A DNA stretch of 64,000 bases from Chryseobacterium tructae (GTDB lineage: Bacteria; Bacteroidota; Bacteroidia; Flavobacteriales; Weeksellaceae). A model generated the notes under the pieces. It saw only the letters and a list, made by a program, of their open reading frames with translations. It searched no databases and had not been told where the DNA came from. Position 1 is the first letter of the stretch, and every line of letters begins with the position of its first letter. The stretch covers positions 4,402,001 through 4,466,000 of the forward strand of contig NZ_JAUFQR010000001.1 in NCBI RefSeq assembly GCF_030409875.1. Direction: 5' to 3'. Of this stretch, positions 1 to 10,579 are shown piece after piece. Position numbers and translations under genes: made by a program.

Positions 1-127
1 TTTACTTTTCTGAAATAGAAAAGCAAAAAACCATCTATTCATCATACTTTTAGAATAAAGTTATCTTTATTCAATCCTGAAGTATGATACTGCCAGTTTA
101 TTGTAATAACATCTGTAAGTACCTTCT

Positions 128-487
128 TTAAAGTTTCAAATCAGAAGGTTTTCTTATACAGATATTGTTTCCTTTTACGAAGGCTTCCTCAATTTCATTT
201 TCAGAAATATCATCATCATAAATAGCGGTCACCATGTTACTGAACTTTGGGTTGGCTTTTACCTCATCAATACATTCCATGCTGTTTTTTCCGGGAATAG
301 TATATTTAATAAAAACGATCTCGGGAACTACAGCATCTTTATTATTCAGATATTCCATGAGACTTATACCGTTATGGAAACATTGAATTTTTATAGAAAT
401 TTTCAGCTCTTTAAATATATTTTTAAAAAAAATTAAAGTATTTTCATCGTTATCTGCTACAATTACGTTCAGAAATTCTTTATTCAT
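128..487 (-). CDS. Degenerate response-regulator receiver protein (119 aa)
   Basis: Single-domain CheY-like fold. Seen: the N-terminal acidic cluster (VADNDEN, residues 9-15), a beta-3 segment PEIVFIKYTIPGKN where receivers normally have an Asp phosphoacceptor, and a C-terminal KP dipeptide (CIRKPSDL) matching the conserved receiver Lys-Pro. The phosphoacceptor Asp position is Lys, so phosphorylation by a histidine kinase is unlikely; it may act as a pseudo-receiver. It overlaps the upstream AraC-type gene by 8 bp on the same strand, so the two are probably co-translated and may act together. Length is typical for a stand-alone receiver. Confidence 0.75.
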   Translation of the reverse strand: MNKEFLNVIVADNDENTLIFFKNIFKELKISIKIQCFHNGISLMEYLNNKDAVVPEIVFIKYTIPGKNSMECIDEVKANPKFSNMVTAIYDDDISENEIEEAFVKGNNICIRKPSDLKL

Positions 488-1061
488 ACTGCATTTTAGG
501 GTTTATTGCCGTGCTTTGGGCTCTTCTTCTTCTTCCTATGATCTTTTGAAACTGTGAGGGGGTAATTCCTGTCGTATTTTTAAACTGAGTACTTAAATGA
601 GCCACACTCGAATAATTCAGCTTATGAGCAATCTCAGTCAGGCTTTGCTTATTTCTTATAATCAGTGCTTTTGCATGTTCTATTTTCTGGAGAATAATAA
701 AATTCTCTATGGAAGTGTAAGCAACTTCTGAAAACAGATTGGAAAGGTACCCATAACTGTGATTCAGTTTTTCAGAAATATAAATGGATGCTTTTACCGG
801 AATAATTTCTTCGGAAAAGACTAGTTCTACAATGGCATCTTTTATTTTCTGTACCAAAGCTGTTTTCTGGCTTTCTATGATCTCAATACCATAATCTCCA
901 AGATTTTTCTTGAAAAGATTATGTTGTTCTTGCGTAAAGGGTTCATAGAACTCCACCTCACCGAAGTTCAGCAACCGGTATTTCAACCCGTGCTCCTTCA
1001 GCTTTTCGTCCAATACCTTTTTACAAAGGGCATTGAAATCAAATTTAACGTACATTTTCAT
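480..1061 (-). CDS. AraC-type helix-turn-helix transcriptional regulator (193 aa)
   Basis: The C-terminal half (about residues 85-175) is an AraC DNA-binding domain: two HTH units, with IEHAKALI...SLTEIAHKLNYSSVAHLSTQFKNTTGITPSQFQ giving the typical second-HTH pattern. The first 80 residues are not a recognisable sugar-binding cupin; they resemble the small unclassified N-domains of flavobacterial AraC regulators. The chosen ATG is the first of two close candidates (MKM...). It is transcribed with the degenerate receiver gene, overlapping it by 8 bp. Target genes cannot be inferred from the sequence. Confidence 0.85.
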   Translation of the reverse strand: MKMYVKFDFNALCKKVLDEKLKEHGLKYRLLNFGEVEFYEPFTQEQHNLFKKNLGDYGIEIIESQKTALVQKIKDAIVELVFSEEIIPVKASIYISEKLNHSYGYLSNLFSEVAYTSIENFIILQKIEHAKALIIRNKQSLTEIAHKLNYSSVAHLSTQFKNTTGITPSQFQKIIGRRRRAQSTAINPKMQYE

Positions 1062-1161
1062 CCTGGTATAAGTAAGCCTATTTTTTTAGTAAATATAACA
1101 ATTTATTTCAATTAAATGTGAAATAGAAAATATTTTTTTAACATAATATAAATACGCAAAA

Positions 1162-1187
1162 ACTCCTGTATTCGAAAATACAGGAAT
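1162..1187 (-). terminator. Rho-independent terminator
   Basis: Inverted repeat TCCTGTAT (1164-1171) / ATACAGGA (1178-1185) with a 6-nt loop, followed on the minus strand by a run of T. It lies about 170 bp downstream of the GNAT gene stop at 1357. The 1062-1356 gap holds nothing else I can support. Confidence 0.6.
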
Positions 1188-1356
1188 TTAAACACTAAGG
1201 ATGAAAAAAATATACTGATAAAAAGCTATGTTAGCTCAAAACCAAGCATATGAATGTATTATTAAATAAGTGATTTGGTTCTGAAACAAAGATGATTCAA
1301 AAATAGAAATCACCTGTTATAGAATTACGGGATAAAGTTACAAAATTTTAAGTCAA

Positions 1357-1860
1357 TTATTCGTGAATTAGGAATTCCATTAAGAAATCATCCATTACAA
1401 ATCCATTCCCAATATCGAATACTCCCTCACCGTAAACCTTGTAGCCTTGGGACTCATAGAAGTTTCTTGCAGCATTATATTTATTTACATTAAGGATAAT
1501 TCTCTTATTACCGTTTTCAGAAACTTTATCATTTAAAAACTGAAGTGCCTTTTTCCCCAATCCTTTTCCTTTGCTTTCCGGAACCAGATAAATCCGGTGA
1601 AGCTTTGTGGTTTTATCTTCATAATGATGTTCATATCCAATAAATCCTTCATAAGAATCATTATTTTCATCTAAAATCAGATAATAATGATAGTTGGGAT
1701 TCTGAAGATGACTTCCAATCTCTTGTTCCGAATACATTTCAGAAAGCATATATTCCATTTGTTCTTCTGAAAGGATTTCTGCATAGGCATTTTTCCATGA
1801 CCTTTTTGCCAGATCCTGAATCAAGGGAATATCCTCCCTTGTTGCTTGTATTAATTTCAT
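1357..1860 (-). CDS. GNAT family N-acetyltransferase (167 aa)
   Basis: Acyl-CoA-dependent N-acetyltransferase of unknown substrate. Seen: the N-terminal GNAT helix region (IPLIQDLAKRSWKNAYAEI), the motif A segment LHRIYLVPESKGKGLGKKAL containing the pyrophosphate-binding Q/R-x-x-G-x-G/A-like loop (SKGKGLG), and a motif B region (ILNVNKYNAARNFYESQGYKV) with the usual N-x-A-x-x-F-Y-E-x-x-G-F/Y pattern. Full length for the family. Separated from dapA upstream by a strong terminator, so probably monocistronic. Confidence 0.88.
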   Translation of the reverse strand: MKLIQATREDIPLIQDLAKRSWKNAYAEILSEEQMEYMLSEMYSEQEIGSHLQNPNYHYYLILDENNDSYEGFIGYEHHYEDKTTKLHRIYLVPESKGKGLGKKALQFLNDKVSENGNKRIILNVNKYNAARNFYESQGYKVYGEGVFDIGNGFVMDDFLMEFLIHE

Positions 1861-1881
1861 ATTTTATGGATTATGATTAAA

Positions 1882-1911
1882 AAAAGTGAAAAGCCTGAAC
1901 TTTTCACTTTT
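1882..1911 (-). terminator. Rho-independent terminator after dapA
   Basis: Perfect 12-bp inverted repeat AAAAGTGAAAAG (1882-1893) / CTTTTCACTTTT (1900-1911) with a 6-nt loop and flanking A/T runs. It lies between the dapA stop (1986) and the GNAT start (1860), on the strand of both genes. Confidence 0.8.
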
Positions 1912-1985
1912 ATATTTGATTAATGATTTTTCCCGTTAAATAGTTGAAATACATAAAGAACTTCAACGTTTAGCGTTTTCATCCA

Positions 1986-2857
1986 TTAAATGTTTGCCAT
2001 TTCAGCTTTAATTTTTGCATAAAGTCCTTCTGATGCCTGAACTAATGGAAGTCTCAGATAATTTTTGATAATTCCTTTTTCAGTAAGTACTACTTTAATT
2101 CCGCAAGGGTTACCTTCTGCAAAAATCAATCGGGTAATTTCAACCAGTTTATTGTGAATCTCATAAGCTTCTTTTATTTTACCATCAAAAGCCAACTGTA
2201 CCATAGTTGAGAATTCTTTTGGATACCCCTGTCCTATCACAGAAATCACACCATTTCCACCTGCTAATGTTACAGGAAGTGTAAATTCATCATCTCCGGA
2301 AACCAACGAGAAGCCTTCCGGTTTTTTTCTAAGAATGTCAAAATACTGCAAGATATTTGGTGCAGCTTCTTTAATCATTAATAGATTCGGGAATTCTTTG
2401 CAAGACGAATTGTTGTATCTGCATCAATATTTTGTCCTGTTCTGGATGGAACATTGTAGATGATAATATTTTTACCCGTAGAAGCTAATGCTTTATAATG
2501 TTGGTAAAGACCTTCCTGGTTTGGCTTATTATAATATGGAGACACAGAAAGTACAGCTTCAAATGCAGAAAGATCTGCTTCTTCAATCTGTTTCTTGACC
2601 TCAAGAGTATTGTTACCGCCTATTCCTAAAACTAAAGGAAGACGTTTATTATTCACCTTAATGATATGCTCAATTACCTGTTTCTTCTCATCATCAGAAA
2701 GCGTTGCGGCTTCAGCCGTAGTTCCTAATACTACCAAATAATTGGTTCCGTTATCAATGTTATAATCAATCAGTTTTGTTAAACTGTCGAAGTCAACGGA
2801 TAAATCTTCATTAAAGGGTGTTACCAACGCAACACCTACTCCTTTTAAAATGCTCAT
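1986..2857 (-). CDS. dapA: 4-hydroxy-tetrahydrodipicolinate synthase DapA (one-base frameshift in this sequence)
   Basis: Condenses pyruvate and aspartate semialdehyde, the first committed step of lysine/diaminopimelate synthesis. The N-terminal part carries VALVTPF, the GTTAEAATL pyruvate-binding loop and YYNKPNQEG / YNVPSRTG; the C-terminal part carries the Schiff-base lysine in MIKEAAPN and the VSGDD motif. The frame breaks at about 2396: the minus strand reads CTTGCAAAGAATTCCC, and adding one G (AAGGAATTC) restores a continuous 290-aa protein (RLAKEFPNLLMIKEA), the normal family length. As read it gives two pieces, 2378-2857 and 1986-2378. Because dapA is normally essential the break is probably a sequencing error. 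Confidence 0.92.
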
Positions 2858-3052
2858 CTGTTCGAATTATTTTTGCCAAATTTAATCATTTACAATAAGA
2901 ATTTATAATAAATAATAATGTTTTATTATACATATAGTTATATTTGCATATACTAAAAGATATTATGAAATCGCTATACCTTAGATTGTTTACAAAAACA
3001 TTGAAATAACCAGCGATTGCATATGACCTTTATAAAAAATAATTTACAGCAT

Positions 3053-3811
3053 ATGAAAAATAAATTCTTGTTACTAGGAATTGCTCTGGCATCTCTTACT
3101 GCATGCAAAACGGCTTCTACGCCGCAGCTTGTGAATGTAAAGACCCAGAAGAATATTTCTATTAATAATGAGCTAAAGAATGATGAGGAGTTTGTAAAAT
3201 TTATTGAACCTTATAAGCAAAAATTGGATAAAGAGATGAACCAAAAAATCTCACATACCAATACAGACCTTACCAAACAGGGAGATAACAGCAATCTGGG
3301 GAATCTTTTAGCAGATTATACACTTGAAGGAGGTGATGAATGGACAAAAACCCATCTTAAACAAAATGTAGATGCAGCTCTAATTAATATTGGAGGAATT
3401 CGTACCACTATTGGGAAGGGCGATATTATGCTGAAAAATCTTTTTGAGGTAATGCCTTTCGAAAATGAACTGATCATTGTAAAGATGAAAGGAGCAGATT
3501 TATCGGGGCTTTTTCAATATTACGCAAAAACACAGGTGAACAATCCGGTTTCCCATTTATATATTGAAACGAAAAACGGACAATTAACCCAATCTTTAAT
3601 TAACGGAAAAGAAGTAGATCCGGGGAAAGACTACTACATTGCCACTTCAGACTATCTTGCTCTGGGAGGTGACAATATGAGTTTCTTTGCAAAAGGAGAA
3701 TCAATTCCTACAGGAATTAAACTTAGAGATTTATACATTGATTATTTCAAAAGAAATCCTGAGATCGTTTCTCCTACAGATGTACGTTTAAATTTTATCG
3801 GTAAAAAGTAA
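3053..3811 (+). CDS. 5'-nucleotidase C-terminal domain lipoprotein (252 aa)
   Basis: Corresponds to the C-terminal substrate-binding domain of UshA/NT5E-type 5'-nucleotidases, as a separate polypeptide. Seen: a lipoprotein signal (MKNKFLLLGIALASLTAC, lipobox LTAC), the segment SNLGNLLADYTLEG, NIGGIRTTIGKGDI and the ATSDYLALGGDNM motif typical of the domain. I place the start at the ATG at 3053 because it begins the lipoprotein signal; an upstream in-frame ATG at 3017 would put 12 polar residues ahead of it. Its stop overlaps the start of the metallophosphatase gene (TAATG), so the two halves of a split 5'-nucleotidase are made together. Confidence 0.88.
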   Translation: MKNKFLLLGIALASLTACKTASTPQLVNVKTQKNISINNELKNDEEFVKFIEPYKQKLDKEMNQKISHTNTDLTKQGDNSNLGNLLADYTLEGGDEWTKTHLKQNVDAALINIGGIRTTIGKGDIMLKNLFEVMPFENELIIVKMKGADLSGLFQYYAKTQVNNPVSHLYIETKNGQLTQSLINGKEVDPGKDYYIATSDYLALGGDNMSFFAKGESIPTGIKLRDLYIDYFKRNPEIVSPTDVRLNFIGKK

Positions 3812-4761
3812 TGGATAGAAAAAGTTTTTTAAAAGCAATAGGTGGTGGATCTTTAGCAATGGCTTTAGCTCCCAATATGATGATGGCGGAAGAATTAAAA
3901 ATTCTTGACTTAAAGTCTGCAAATAAACTAACCATTCTTCATACCAATGACCAGCACAGCAGAATAGAACCTTTTGATGCAAGTTATACAAAAAATCCTA
4001 ATCAGGGAGGTTTTGCAAGAAGAGCCAGCTTAATTCAGCAAATCAGAAATCAGGAAAGCAATGTTTTGCTTCTTGATTCAGGAGATATCTTTCAGGGAAC
4101 GCCTTATTTTAACTTTTTTGGTGGTGAGCTGGAGTTCAAATTAATGTCCATGATGAAGTATGATGCTTCTACCATGGGAAATCACGATTTTGATAATGGG
4201 CTTGAAGGCTTTTTAAAAGTTCTCCCCAATGCACAGTTTCCTTTTATCTGTTCAAATTATGATTTTAAAAATACCATTCTGGACGGAAAAACATCTCCAT
4301 ATAAGATTTTTAACAAAAACGGAATCAAAGTTGGGATTTTTGGAGTAGGCATTCAATTGGATGGGCTGGTAGGTAAAAAGCAATATGCAGAAACGGTTTA
4401 TTCTAACCCGATTGAGGTAGCACAACATTATTCAAACTTTTTAAAAAAAGAGCAGAAATGTGATCTTGTCATTTGTCTTTCACATATTGGATATGATTAC
4501 AAAGATGAACCGAATAAAATAAGTGATAAAATTTTAGCTGCCAGCACAGAAAATATTGACATTATTCTGGGTGGGCATACTCATACATTCTTACCAGAAC
4601 CTCAGACATTCACCAACAGACAGGGCAAAAATGTTCTTGTTAACCAAGTGGGATGGGCAGGGCTTCTTTTGGGTAGAATAGATTTTTATTTTGATACAAA
4701 CAAAAACATACAACATATTTCCTGGAATAACCAGGCGATTGACAGCAGCATAATAGCATAA
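3811..4761 (+). CDS. 5'-nucleotidase-type metallophosphatase (316 aa)
   Basis: Catalytic half of a split UshA-like 5'-nucleotidase/2',3'-cyclic phosphodiesterase. Metallophosphoesterase motifs in order: LHTNDQHSRIEP (D-x-H), LLDSGDIFQGTP (GD), MGNHDFDNG (GNHD), LSHIGYD, and GGHTHTF (GHTH). The N-terminus MDRKSFLKAIGGGSLAMALAP is a Tat- or Sec-type export signal, so it acts in the periplasm or at the surface. It overlaps the preceding lipoprotein stop by 1 bp and is followed after 1 bp by porZ; the order matches a conserved flavobacterial operon. Confidence 0.92.
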   Translation: MDRKSFLKAIGGGSLAMALAPNMMMAEELKILDLKSANKLTILHTNDQHSRIEPFDASYTKNPNQGGFARRASLIQQIRNQESNVLLLDSGDIFQGTPYFNFFGGELEFKLMSMMKYDASTMGNHDFDNGLEGFLKVLPNAQFPFICSNYDFKNTILDGKTSPYKIFNKNGIKVGIFGVGIQLDGLVGKKQYAETVYSNPIEVAQHYSNFLKKEQKCDLVICLSHIGYDYKDEPNKISDKILAASTENIDIILGGHTHTFLPEPQTFTNRQGKNVLVNQVGWAGLLLGRIDFYFDTNKNIQHISWNNQAIDSSIIA

Positions 4762-4762
4762 C

Positions 4763-7017
4763 ATGAAAAAACTCTCTCTAATTTCTCTTGGTATTTTAGC
4801 CTCTCTGCAGTTTACAAAAGCGCAGATCATTTCGTCAAAAAAATGGGCAGATCTCTTTTCTTATAATAATGTCTTAGCGATGAAGGAAGACAATGGGAAA
4901 ATTGTAGCTGCTACAGAAAACGGGATATTTTATTATACCATATCAACAGGAGAAATTACGAAGTTGTCTAAAGCAAATGGTCTTCATAATATAGGGATAA
5001 CAGCCTTTGATTATGATCCCAAAAGTAAAACAGCGCTTATTGGTTATGAAAACGGTGCCATAGATGTAGTAACATCTAATGAAGTAAAATATATTGTTGA
5101 TATTCCTATTGCTGCAGGCTATAATGGAAATAAAAAAATTAATCATATCTCTATTTCTGGAGATAAAGCAGCAATTTCCGTAGGGTATGGAGTATCTATT
5201 TTTAATATAAAAAAGAAAGAATTTGGAGATTCTGCATTTTTCCTGAGTGGTGGCGTATTTGAAGCCAGTAATGAAGCTACAATTTTCGGGAACAAGGTAT
5301 ATTCTGTAACGAACTCTGGTTTGAAGAGCCATGAAATGAATAATACTTTCCCGGCATATTCTACATGGGTGACTGAGATTCCCGGAGCATTCAAACATAT
5401 CGACTCTGAATCAGAATTAGCATTTTCTTCTGCTACGGCTGCATTCATCTACAATAATGGAGCTCCTATACAATTACCGATCAACCTTGCAAATATTAAG
5501 GATGTGGTTGTAACAGATAGTAATATCGTAGTTACAGACAGCAGAGTATATACTTTTGGACTTAATGGAACTTATGCTAATGCTGTAGATTTTGGAGAGC
5601 AATGTAACACCTCTATCGTAGCAGGTGGAAGACTATTTGGAGGAACTGTATTATCAGGAATAAAGGATGAAAGTAATCATACTTATAAACCGTCAGGTCC
5701 TCATTTTAATTTTGCTCATAAAATAAGCCTATATGAGAATAACCAGATTCTGGTTTCCAGTGGTGCAAGAGCCGGAAGATATAACTTCCCTGTAGACAAT
5801 CCTAAAAGACCTGGTTTTTATTATTTTAATGGCACAGAATGGATCTATCCTTCTTATTTTAATACATTTCCAGGAGAAATAGATATTTTAGATGCTATTT
5901 TAAACCCTCTTGATCATAGTGAAGTACTCTTCACCAATTATACTATGCTAAATCAGGGAATTTATAAACTAAAATACAATACAACCAATAAAGATTTTGA
6001 TTTTGTAAAACGCTATAGCGTACAAGCTACAGATTATAGCCGACGAACTGTAGGTCTTGCTACCGATACAAAAAATAATATTTTTGCAACTTTTGCTTTT
6101 AATGATGGTGGCCCAGCGGTAGCCATGTATGATAAAGCTACCGATGATTTTGTTCTTAAAGTTTTTGCTTTCAAAAGCCCTGCAGTACAAAAGCCGGTAG
6201 CATATGAAAATATGTTATGGATTCCTTTACCAAGAGCTAACTCTTTTTGGGTATATGATTATAAAGACGCGGTCAACCTTTCCGATGATACAGATTATAT
6301 ACTAAAGGAATCAAATGGGTTTTCAGCTAATGCAGCAGGTTCAATATGTGTAGCTTTTAGTAAATCAGGAGATGCATGGATTGGTACAGACAGTGGCCTA
6401 AGAATTTTATCTAATGCTGCTAAAGAAATAAAAAGCCCAGAACCTAAAGTTGAGCCAATCATTATAGAGCAAAACGGTCTTGGTGAGGAACTTTCAGAGA
6501 TTCGAGTATTCTTCAGGTGGAAGTGGATGCAGGAGATTACAAATGGGTTTCTATAGAAGGTGGTGGTGTTTATTATCTTTCAGCAGATGGCCAAAAGACC
6601 ATAAAACACTTTACCATGGAAAATTCTCCTCTTCCTACCAATAGTGTTACCGATATAAAGGTCGATAGAAAAACAGGAAAGGTATATTTTGTAACGTATA
6701 ATGGGATTGTAACCTATCAGGGAGATGTATCTGATGTAACTTCCGGTTTCGGAGATGTAGTAGTGTATCCTAATCCTGTTGTGTATTCTAATTTCAAAGG
6801 AAAAGTTACCATCAAAGGATTGGCAGAGAAAACCAACATCAGAATTACGGATGCTGCAGGAAATGTTGTACATTCGGCAGTAGCGCGAGGAGGTTATTAT
6901 GAATGGGATCTTAATAATCAGAAAGGTACCAGAGTGGCATCAGGAATTTACTTTGTATTAATGACCAATGAAGATGGTTCTGATAAAGCGACAGCCAAGA
7001 TAGGCGTAGTCAATTAA
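4763..7017 (+). CDS. porZ: PorZ-like type IX secretion protein (two-component-propeller fold, sorting domain; one-base frameshift)
   Basis: PorZ belongs to the type IX secretion attachment complex at the cell surface. Seen: signal peptide (MKKLSLISLGILASLQFTKAQ), beta-propeller repeats throughout (ENGIFYYTISTGEITKL, IGYENGAIDVV, WIGTDSGLRIL, YKWVSIEGGGVYYL) and a C-terminal domain with VVVYPNPV and ASGIYFVLMTNEDG, the Por secretion/type A sorting signature. The frame breaks near 6492-6494: CTTTCAG should be CTTTTCAG, giving EELFRDSSILQVEVDAGDY and a 751-aa product. As read, two pieces result: 4763-6556 and 6517-7017 (the latter from a GTG). The following recO start overlaps the stop (TAATG), as in related genomes. 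Confidence 0.88.
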
Positions 7018-7703
7018 TGAATACACAAAACTGTTTTTTACTTTCATTCATCAAATATGGGGAGAACGATGCAGTGTTGCATTGTTTTACTGAAGAGGAT
7101 GGTTTTCAGTCTTATTTTCTAAAAGGAATTTATTCCAGAAAAAATAAAAAGAAAGCCTTCCTACAACCCTTGAATAAACTTAACTTCTCCATTAGCCCTG
7201 TAAGAGGTAATGGAATACCCACGATCTCAAAATTTGAACTTGTAAAAAGTAATGATGTGTCTGCCGATATCAAGGCCGGTACTGTCATATTCTTTATTGC
7301 AGACTTTTTGAATCAGGTTTTAAGACTTGAAAATAAAAATCCTACTATTTTTCTGAGTATAGAAAGCTTTATTCATGAACTTGAACAGCAAAACTATCAG
7401 TGTCATTTGTTGTTTTTGCTTGTCATATTAAAAGTACAAGGTGTTGCTCCATTAATAGATGAAGGCAACTTTTTAGATCCGGAAACCGGAACATTCTCTC
7501 CAATTCTAGCCCATCAGCTCTTCAATGAAGAAATATCTATAATCTGGAAGAACATCATCAGTGCTGAAAATCTTTACAGTGTAAAAATACATTCTTCCTT
7601 AAGAAAAGATTTTCTGGACAGTCTATTGGTATATTACCATTACCATATTACAGATTTTAAAAATCCTACATCATTGGAAGTCATTCAACAGATATTTGAA
7701 TAA
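7017..7703 (+). CDS. recO: DNA repair protein RecO (228 aa)
   Basis: Recombination mediator that with RecR loads RecA on SSB-coated single-stranded DNA. Seen: an N-terminal OB-fold beginning NCFLLSFIKYGENDAVLHCFTEEDG (matching the family pattern 'vL..r.y.E.d.iv.lfT...G') and KGIYSRKNKKKAFLQPLNKL, followed by a helical domain. The usual zinc-finger cysteines are absent, as in many Bacteroidota RecO proteins. Length is normal. It starts within the porZ stop codon (TAATGA), so translation is coupled, and it is convergent with the glycosidase gene at 7831. Confidence 0.9.
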   Translation: MNTQNCFLLSFIKYGENDAVLHCFTEEDGFQSYFLKGIYSRKNKKKAFLQPLNKLNFSISPVRGNGIPTISKFELVKSNDVSADIKAGTVIFFIADFLNQVLRLENKNPTIFLSIESFIHELEQQNYQCHLLFLLVILKVQGVAPLIDEGNFLDPETGTFSPILAHQLFNEEISIIWKNIISAENLYSVKIHSSLRKDFLDSLLVYYHYHITDFKNPTSLEVIQQIFE

Positions 7704-7830
7704 TATAAAGGCAAAGAAAGCTGATTGATAAAGTATAAAAGACAACTTACAGTATTTCCCATATATGTTTTTGTTTTTTACAACCTCATCTATAGAAGTA
7801 TTCTTCACTATTTCAGCTTCCTCAACCTTT

Positions 7831-10499
7831 TTAATTTTTTTTATCTTCTTCAACATCTTCGGGCATTTCTGTTTCAGATTCAGCGATCTCTTTTTTGGAA
7901 AACCTTGGCTGTAGTATTTTGGCAATAAGTCCTGTCCAGCCTGTTTGATGAGACGCTCCTACTCCACGACCATTATCCCCATGAAAATATTCATAGAATA
8001 GAATATAATCCTTAAAGTCAGGATCGGATTGAAATCTTTCATACTGGCCATGAACAGGTCGTTTCCCGTTTTCATCTTTCAAGAATATCTTAGCCAGCCT
8101 TTTGTTTAAAGAATCTGCAATCTGATCCAAATTCGAATATTTTCCACTTCCGGTAGGATATTCAACCAGAAAATCCGGGCTATAATAAAAGAAAAACCGC
8201 TGAAGACTATCAATAATCAGGAAATTGATAGGAAACCAAACCGGGCCTCGCCAATTGCTGTTTCCTCCAAACAATCCACTATCACTTTCTGCTGGAGTAT
8301 ACCTTACACTATAATCGGTTTCATTGAGATTTATTGTATAGGGATTCTGTTCATATTCCTTAGAAAGTGCTCTTACTCCATATTCACTTAGGAATTCATC
8401 GGGATTCAGCATTCTGGCCAGCAATCTTTTTAATCGATGTCCTCGCAACAAAGATAAAAGATGTTTAGAATCCTGCCCTTTCACTTCCCATCTTGAAACT
8501 AATGCTGCTAATTCCGGTTTATTATCCAGTACCCATTTCATTCTTTCTTGAAATTAGGTAAACTTTCTAACATTTCGTCATCTATCACCTCAACAGCAAA
8601 CATGGGAATTAATCCTACAATCGTTCTTAATCGTAAATACATATGAGTACCATCATTGGAAGCAATAGCATCATAAAAGAATTCATCTTCTTCATCCCAT
8701 AGGCTAAATTTTTCATCCCCCATATTATCTAATGAATTGGCAATGGCCAGAAAATGCTCAAAAAATTTCATCGCCATTTCTTCATACACATTATTATACA
8801 AGGCCAGTTCCAATGCAATCCGCATCATATTCAGGGCAAACATGGCCATCCAACTTGTTCCGTCCGACTGCTCCAACTGTTCTCCATTGGGTAAAACGGA
8901 ATTTCTATCAAAAACACCTATATTATCAAGCCCTAAGAATCCCCCTTCAAAAATATTATTTCCATTGATATCTTTTTTATTGACCCACCAGGTAAAGTTC
9001 ATCAACAGCTTTTGAAAAGCACTTTCTAAAAATTCCAGATCTGGCTTTTCTTTTAAATATTCATCTATTTTAAATACTCTGAAAACTGCCCATGCATGTA
9101 CCGGAGGATTCACATCACTAAAATTCCATTCATAAGCAGGAAGCTGCCCGTTGGGATGCATATACCATTCAAACAGAAAAAGTTTAAGCTGATGCTTCGC
9201 AAAATCCGGATCAATTAATGAAAAGCTGATGGTATGAAAAGCGAGATCCCAGGTTGCATACCATGGATACTCCCACTTGTCGGGCATAGAAATAATATGC
9301 TCATTATTAAGATGCTTCCAATCATAATTTCTTATTTTTTCCCGGGATTTAGGCGGGGGCATTTCTGCCGGATCACCTTTCAGCCATTTTTCGACATTAT
9401 AATGGTAAAACATTTTATTCCAAAGCATTCCGGCAAATGCCTGTCTTTGTATTAATTTTTCATCCTCGGACTTAATTCCTTTCTGTATATCAGCATAAAA
9501 CTCATCTGCTTCTTTATGTCTTGCCTCAAAAGTAGATTCAAAATCACTAAATGGATCTTTTAATTCCTTATCAGAAATCCTGAATTCATATACTTTGGAT
9601 TCTTTAGCTTTAAAATAATCATCAATAAAAAAAGAAGCTTTTGTCCCTGTATTGCTAGGGTTGATTGATTGAGAATTGCCGGTAAGAATAAAATCATTGA
9701 TCCCGTCTTTACAATATCCTGACCCATTGGAAGACTGATAAAGCCTTTGATTATTGGTCTCATTATCACAAAATAAGGTCTTTAAAGATTGTTTTGCATA
9801 CATATTCTTTACTTCAAGATCCTGATGATTGATCCTTATATGATTGGCTTCCTCAGCAGATAATTGAGGTTTGTAGTCATCATATCCCCAATTCCAAGTA
9901 TTTCTAAACCAGATTGTCGGTAAGATGACGAGAGCTGCATCCTTTTCGGCTTTATTAACAATGGTTAGTCTAACAAGAATATCGTTCTGACTTTCTTTCA
10001 CATATTCAATAAAAATATCAAAGTATTCGTTCTGTTCAAGAATTCCGGTATCGATTAATTCATACTCAGGTTCATTTTTGCTTCTTTCAGCATTGGTATT
10101 AATCAAATCATCATAAGGAAAAGCATTTTGAGGATACTTATACAACATCTTCATATAAGAATGAGTAGGTGTTGAATCCAGATAATAAAAATACTCCTTT
10201 ACATCTTCTCCATGATTGCCTTGTCCATTGGTAAGTCCAAAGAACCGCTCTTTAATCATTTTATCTTTTTTATTCCAGAAACCAACAGAAAAAACAAGCT
10301 TTTGAAGATCATCACAGATGCCACAGATGCCTTCCTCACCCCATCGATACGTTTTGGCTTCCGCTGTATCATGGCTGGTATAGTTCCATGCATCACCATT
10401 TTCACTGTAATCTTCACGAACAAGCCCCCATTCACGATTACTGACGTAAGGTCCCCATTTTTTCCATGAAATATCCGAAACTCTCTGTTTTTCTGACAT
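7831..10499 (-). CDS. MGH1-like / GH63-family glycosidase (889 aa restored; one-base frameshift)
   Basis: Probable alpha-glucosidase-type enzyme of the (alpha/alpha)6-barrel GH63/MGH1-like group. Seen: GTSWMAMFALNMMRIALELA, WDLAFHTISFSLIDPDFAK, LPAYEWNFSDVNPPVHAWA and, in the C-terminal part, NWRGPVWFPINFLIIDSLQ and GVGASHQTGWTGLIAKI, all typical of the family. No signal peptide, so cytoplasmic. The frame breaks at 8544-8546: minus-strand AAGAAAGAATG should be AAGAAAAGAATG, giving LPNFKKRMKWVLDNKPELA. As read the pieces are 8538-10499 and 7831-8541, overlapping by 4 bp. The C-terminus after LQPRFSKKE is acidic and low in complexity. Confidence 0.86.
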
Positions 10500-10579
10500 A
10501 AGCGTTAATTATGAGTAATAAGTAATTTGTTATAAAATGTATTGATAACAATAATTCTTAAACTTTAAACCAAAAAATC

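Noticed and set aside
1986..2857. True pseudogene dapA
   Set aside because: A single missing base in an essential gene, alongside nine identical-type deletions, points to sequence error.
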